A stretch of DNA of 10,653 nucleotides from positions 1-10,653 of the forward strand of contig DATEMK010000481.1 of NCBI GenBank assembly GCA_035275625.1. Reading direction: 5' to 3'. The translations under genes were made by a program, and so were the position numbers. Positions 8,168 to 10,653 of the stretch are shown here, one piece after another. This DNA comes from DATEMK01 sp035275625. Its GTDB lineage: Bacteria > Bacteroidota > Bacteroidia > AKYH767-A > OLB10. How positions within the stretch are numbered: position 1 is the first letter of the stretch; each line of letters opens with the position of its first letter. A model generated the notes under the pieces. That model ran no database searches and had not been told where the DNA came from. It worked only from the letters and a program-made list of their open reading frames with translations.

Positions 8168-8830
8168 TTATTGTTCGGGTTTGATGACTAACCCATTATC
8201 CAGTGCATAAAAAACCAAATCCACAATGGTTTCAATCTCTAATTTATTATAAATATGAACGCGGTGACTCTCGATTGTGTTTTCGGTGATATTCAGCATA
8301 TCCGCTATCTCTTTGCTTGAAAAACTCTGGCACATTAACTTAACAATTTCTTTTTCCCGCTGGGTCAAATCTCCCTTGTATGGCCCCCTTTTTTTTTCAG
8401 GGTTGAGATCAATTAAATTCTCTAATAAAGTGTCGGATACTTCTTTCGCATAATATTTTTTCCCGTTTATAATTTGAGTTAAAGCATCTTCAACTTCTTT
8501 GAAACTGGTATTCTTTAATATATAACCGCTTGCCCCGGCTTTAAACATTTTAACTATGCTGCTTCTGTCCTGCATCATGGTAAGAGCCATTATCCTGACC
8601 TTGGGATACTTTTTTGAAATTTCTTTTGTTGCTTCTATTCCATTCATTACCGGCATACGAATGTCCATCATGACCACATCAAATATTTCTTTTTTTAAAA
8701 GTTCAAGTGTTTCCTCTCCGTTTGAAGCATGTTTTATCTTCGAGATTATTGGAATTTTTCTTAAAAGACTTTCTAATCCCTGCCGGAAAAGCTGATGGTC
8801 ATCCGTTATGATTATTTTTAACTGGTACAT
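8168..8830 (-). CDS. Response regulator, NarL/LuxR type (receiver plus HTH)
   Basis: A 220-aa cytoplasmic DNA-binding regulator. The receiver domain (about 4-120) has the acidic pair Asp10-Asp11, phospho-acceptor Asp56 in MMDIRMP, Thr84, and Lys106 in YILKN, so all phosphorylation residues are present. A charged linker (about 143-153) precedes a LuxR-type helix-turn-helix (about 155-212): LTQREKEIVKLMCQSFSSKEIADMLNI, in two parts, then TENTIESHRVHIYNKL. It lies 21 nt after the histidine kinase and is almost certainly its cognate partner. The linker is encoded by an A9-G5 run on the coding strand (8384-8397). Target genes cannot be deduced. Confidence 0.95.
   Translation of the reverse strand: MYQLKIIITDDHQLFRQGLESLLRKIPIISKIKHASNGEETLELLKKEIFDVVMMDIRMPVMNGIEATKEISKKYPKVRIMALTMMQDRSSIVKMFKAGASGYILKNTSFKEVEDALTQIINGKKYYAKEVSDTLLENLIDLNPEKKRGPYKGDLTQREKEIVKLMCQSFSSKEIADMLNITENTIESHRVHIYNKLEIETIVDLVFYALDNGLVIKPEQ
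8384..8397 (-). repeat. A9-G5 homopolymer run inside the response regulator gene
   Basis: On the coding strand nine A (8397-8389) are followed by five G (8388-8384), covering codons for Glu145-Gly149 in the linker between receiver and HTH. Such runs are prone to polymerase or ribosome slippage. A -1 shift here reads on for about 18 codons to a TAA, and a +1 shift meets a TGA within about 10 codons. Either gives a receiver without its DNA-binding domain. The frame is intact as given. Confidence 0.8.
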
Positions 8831-8851
8831 TTGAAAAGGAGCAAATTTACA

Positions 8852-9613
8852 TCATGTTGTTTGTAATTGAAAATTTATGGTGTAAGAGGTTTCTTTTCCA
8901 GGTTCGCTGTGAAAATCATATTTCCCGTTAAACAATTTAATTCGCGTATCAATATTTTTAAGTCCCATTCCTTCGGAAAATTGATATTCCGGTTTTTTAA
9001 ACCCTCTACCGTTATCTGAATAAAATACTTTAAGGTCTTCGTGGATGGGCATCAGCTCAATTTTAATTTCTGTACACGTTGCATGTTTTACTGAATTATG
9101 AATCAATTCCTGGAAAATCCTGAATAAATTCACCTCAAAATCCTTTTTGAATTTAATCTTTTCAATATTGATTTGAAGAAAAATCTGCACTCCATAAGCC
9201 GAAGCATATTGATTTTTTAATTGCTGAAGTTCATGCAGTATTCCATTATCTATTATGTATTGTGATGCCTGGTTGCGCACAATCGCTCTTATATCCGTTA
9301 CAATATTATTAATAAATTTTGCATTTTCATCAACACAATTAATAATGTTGTCCGGGGCGCTTTCTTTCCGGATCAATTCGTTCTGAAGTTTCAGGGCTGA
9401 TAATTTGCCCCCGATGTCATCATGCAATTCTTCGGCTATGCGTGTACGTTCTTCTTCCTGCGCCTCGTAAATTGCCCTTTGAATCTCCTTCTCTTTATCC
9501 GCTCTTGACTTAAAATAATTATACACAAAAAGAACTACAAAACCTGCAAGAATAAAAATTATTCCTGCAATAATTGCTATGGCAAAGATTATATCCTCTT
9601 TTTTTGCAAGCAT
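8852..9613 (-). CDS. Sensor histidine kinase, NarL-partner (HisKA_3) type, without a sensory domain
   Basis: A 253-aa inner-membrane kinase. One hydrophobic helix (about 7-33) leads straight into a short coiled linker and a HisKA_3 dimerisation domain, EEERTRIAEELHDDIGGKL, with phospho-acceptor His64. The ATPase domain has an N-box (FQELIHNSVKHA, Glu169 and Asn173), a G1 box (DNGRGF, 200-205) and a G2 box (GMGLKN, 215-220). All catalytic motifs are present. There is no periplasmic loop, PAS, GAF or TPR domain, so the signal probably arrives from another protein. Its ATG lies inside the 3' end of the upstream 7-TM gene (25-nt overlap, 9589-9613), which suggests translational coupling. The response regulator follows 21 nt downstream. 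Confidence 0.93.
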   Translation of the reverse strand: MLAKKEDIIFAIAIIAGIIFILAGFVVLFVYNYFKSRADKEKEIQRAIYEAQEEERTRIAEELHDDIGGKLSALKLQNELIRKESAPDNIINCVDENAKFINNIVTDIRAIVRNQASQYIIDNGILHELQQLKNQYASAYGVQIFLQINIEKIKFKKDFEVNLFRIFQELIHNSVKHATCTEIKIELMPIHEDLKVFYSDNGRGFKKPEYQFSEGMGLKNIDTRIKLFNGKYDFHSEPGKETSYTINFQLQTT

Positions 9614-10245
9614 AACAAACCGGTTACGTAAAAGATGTTGGTCAGAATTGTTAATAGAGAGTTAATAATCCAGGTATATTTTCTGACGTGAGTTTTATCA
9701 TCAATAAGGAAATTTGCAGTGCAGAAAATTACAATGCTGACGCTAAAATAAATAAAAATAGCAGTGGCAAACCAAAACTTTGGATTTTTAAAAAGCAGGA
9801 TTTCTGTTTCAGAACCAATATAGAATAATGCAATTCCTGATACCATCACTAAAACGATACTCTCCAGGGTAACTGAAATAACATCGAATTTTTCAAATGG
9901 ATTAATAAAAAAAAATCTGATCAATCCAAACAGCACCACAATTGACAAAAGAATGGTTAATGTATTTTTAAATGTATTTGATCGGATCCATAGTAAAAGA
10001 AGTAAGGATAAAATAATGCACTGTGTCAGAAAAAACAAATTGCCAATGTGCATATTGTTCATCCCTTTTATTCCCATATAGCAAGTGATTACTTCTATAA
10101 TGGCTGACAGGACAAAATAAAAGAAGAAAAGACGGAAAATGGAATTTTTTCTTAAAGTACTATATTTGATCAGTCCAAAGGCAGTGGGTAATAATATTGT
10201 TGAAAGAGCAGAAATATAAGAAAGAAAAGTAACAATTTTCAACAA
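9589..10245 (-). CDS. Seven-transmembrane protein of unknown function, candidate sensor subunit
   Basis: A 218-aa protein with about seven predicted helices: 5-26, 37-57, 67-86, 94-114, 122-143, 157-177 and 192-213. It has almost no soluble domain. Polar residues in or near the helices (Glu51, His66, Asn69, Glu128, Asn195, Asn203) are candidates for ligand binding or packing. The start is TTG: no ATG or GTG occurs between the upstream in-frame stop (10267-10269) and helix 1, and two TTG codons stand in tandem (10245 and 10242). It follows the 104-aa gene by 8 nt and overlaps the kinase start by 25 nt. I know no function for it. From memory, similar multi-helix proteins sit beside input-less kinases in Bacteroidota, so a signal-receiving role is inference from context. 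Confidence 0.8.
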   Translation of the reverse strand: MLKIVTFLSYISALSTILLPTAFGLIKYSTLRKNSIFRLFFFYFVLSAIIEVITCYMGIKGMNNMHIGNLFFLTQCIILSLLLLLWIRSNTFKNTLTILLSIVVLFGLIRFFFINPFEKFDVISVTLESIVLVMVSGIALFYIGSETEILLFKNPKFWFATAIFIYFSVSIVIFCTANFLIDDKTHVRKYTWIINSLLTILTNIFYVTGLLCLQKKRI

Positions 10246-10253
10246 TCGGCAAT

Positions 10254-10568
10254 TTAGCTGTTTAGATCATTGTTCGCACCGCAAGAATCAGGACAGGGTA
10301 TGGAAAATTCCGCCAATTCTCCTTCCACCATATCATCTCCATTCGCCAAAACTCCTACCAAAACAATTACTTGTTTGTCCTCAGCATCTAATCCATAATA
10401 ATACCGGATTCCAACGCAATCAGTCTGGCTGAGGATTGATATAATAGCAGCTCTTCCAAAATAGCCGCCTTTCAACTCACTGGTTTCCATTTGGGCGCGA
10501 TAACGTCCGGTTAACTGTGCAGCATCGTTTAGAGAAATGCTGTGATCTTCGTCTCCTGTAAATCTCAT
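10254..10568 (-). CDS. Small uncharacterised protein with C-terminal CxxxC, first gene of the two-component operon
   Basis: A 104-aa soluble acidic protein without signal peptide or membrane helix. It seems to be a compact alpha/beta fold: helix-like SLNDAAQLTGRYRAQM (12-27), a conserved-looking GGYFGRAAIISIL (34-46), strands in CVGIRYYYGLD (51-61) and QVIVLVGVLANGDDM (66-80), and a tail PCPDSCG (91-97). Cys51, Cys92, Cys96 and possibly His9 could bind a metal or form a redox pair, but this is inference. From memory it resembles small hypothetical proteins found in many Bacteroidota; I know no assigned function. The ATG at 10568 is supported by a promoter whose -7 box ends 32 nt upstream. Being first in the operon suggests a job linked to the membrane protein and kinase. 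Confidence 0.78.
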   Translation of the reverse strand: MRFTGDEDHSISLNDAAQLTGRYRAQMETSELKGGYFGRAAIISILSQTDCVGIRYYYGLDAEDKQVIVLVGVLANGDDMVEGELAEFSIPCPDSCGANNDLNS

Positions 10569-10600
10569 AGTCTTTAGTTTTTAGAGTTTAAATTATTTAC

Positions 10601-10632
10601 CAAATCTATAAGTATAAATCTTCTGAATCAAG
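10601..10632 (-). promoter_or_regulatory. Bacteroidota-type promoter for the four-gene signalling operon
   Basis: On the minus strand CTTG (10632-10629) is followed after 20 nt by TAGATTTG (10608-10601), an exact match to the TAnnTTTG -7 consensus of the Bacteroidota primary sigma factor. The predicted RNA start would leave a leader of about 25 nt before the ATG at 10568. The leader is A-rich without a Shine-Dalgarno sequence, as usual in this phylum. No other equally good promoter is seen within the operon. Confidence 0.6.
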
Positions 10633-10653
10633 CGGATAAAAATAAAACTTTTT

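Noticed and set aside
8842..8849. TAAATTTG on the minus strand between kinase and response regulator, a perfect -7 match
   Set aside because: There is no TTG-type -33 element at the right distance, and it is only 11 nt from the start codon, leaving almost no leader. Chance match in AT-rich DNA is more likely.

Overview
The window looks like chromosomal DNA of a Bacteroidota bacterium. It is AT-rich, its genes have no evident Shine-Dalgarno sequences, and the best promoter (minus strand, 10601-10632) fits the Bacteroidota pattern TTG/TTTG, about 19-20 nt, TAnnTTTG. The gene families also fit. Genus cannot be read from the sequence. I see no tRNA, rRNA, CRISPR array or transposase.

Left part, plus strand. 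Positions 1-374 are non-coding and hold a tandem 47-bp repeat (257-350) that ends 24 bp before the first gene. Two genes follow in one direction: a bacterial alpha-2-macroglobulin lipoprotein with an intact thioester motif (375-5801), and a bifunctional class A penicillin-binding protein of the PbpC (PBP1C) type (5845-8145). This is the gene order of yfhM-pbpC in Escherichia coli. The accepted idea is that the macroglobulin traps proteases that reach the periplasm, while PbpC makes or repairs peptidoglycan.

Right part, minus strand, convergent with the first. Reading leftward from 10568 are four tightly packed genes: a 104-aa soluble protein of unknown function with a cysteine-rich tail, a 7-transmembrane protein of unknown function with a TTG start, a short histidine kinase with one membrane helix and no sensory domain, and a NarL/LuxR-type response regulator. 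Gaps are 8 nt, a 25-nt overlap and 21 nt, and a good promoter precedes the first gene, so they are probably one operon. The kinase lacks its own input domain, so the 7-TM protein is a reasonable candidate sensor and the 104-aa protein a candidate partner. This is the least characterised part of the window.

The two blocks meet tail to tail across 22 bp with no convincing GC-rich terminator. Nothing in the sequence proves that the two-component system controls the macroglobulin/PbpC pair.
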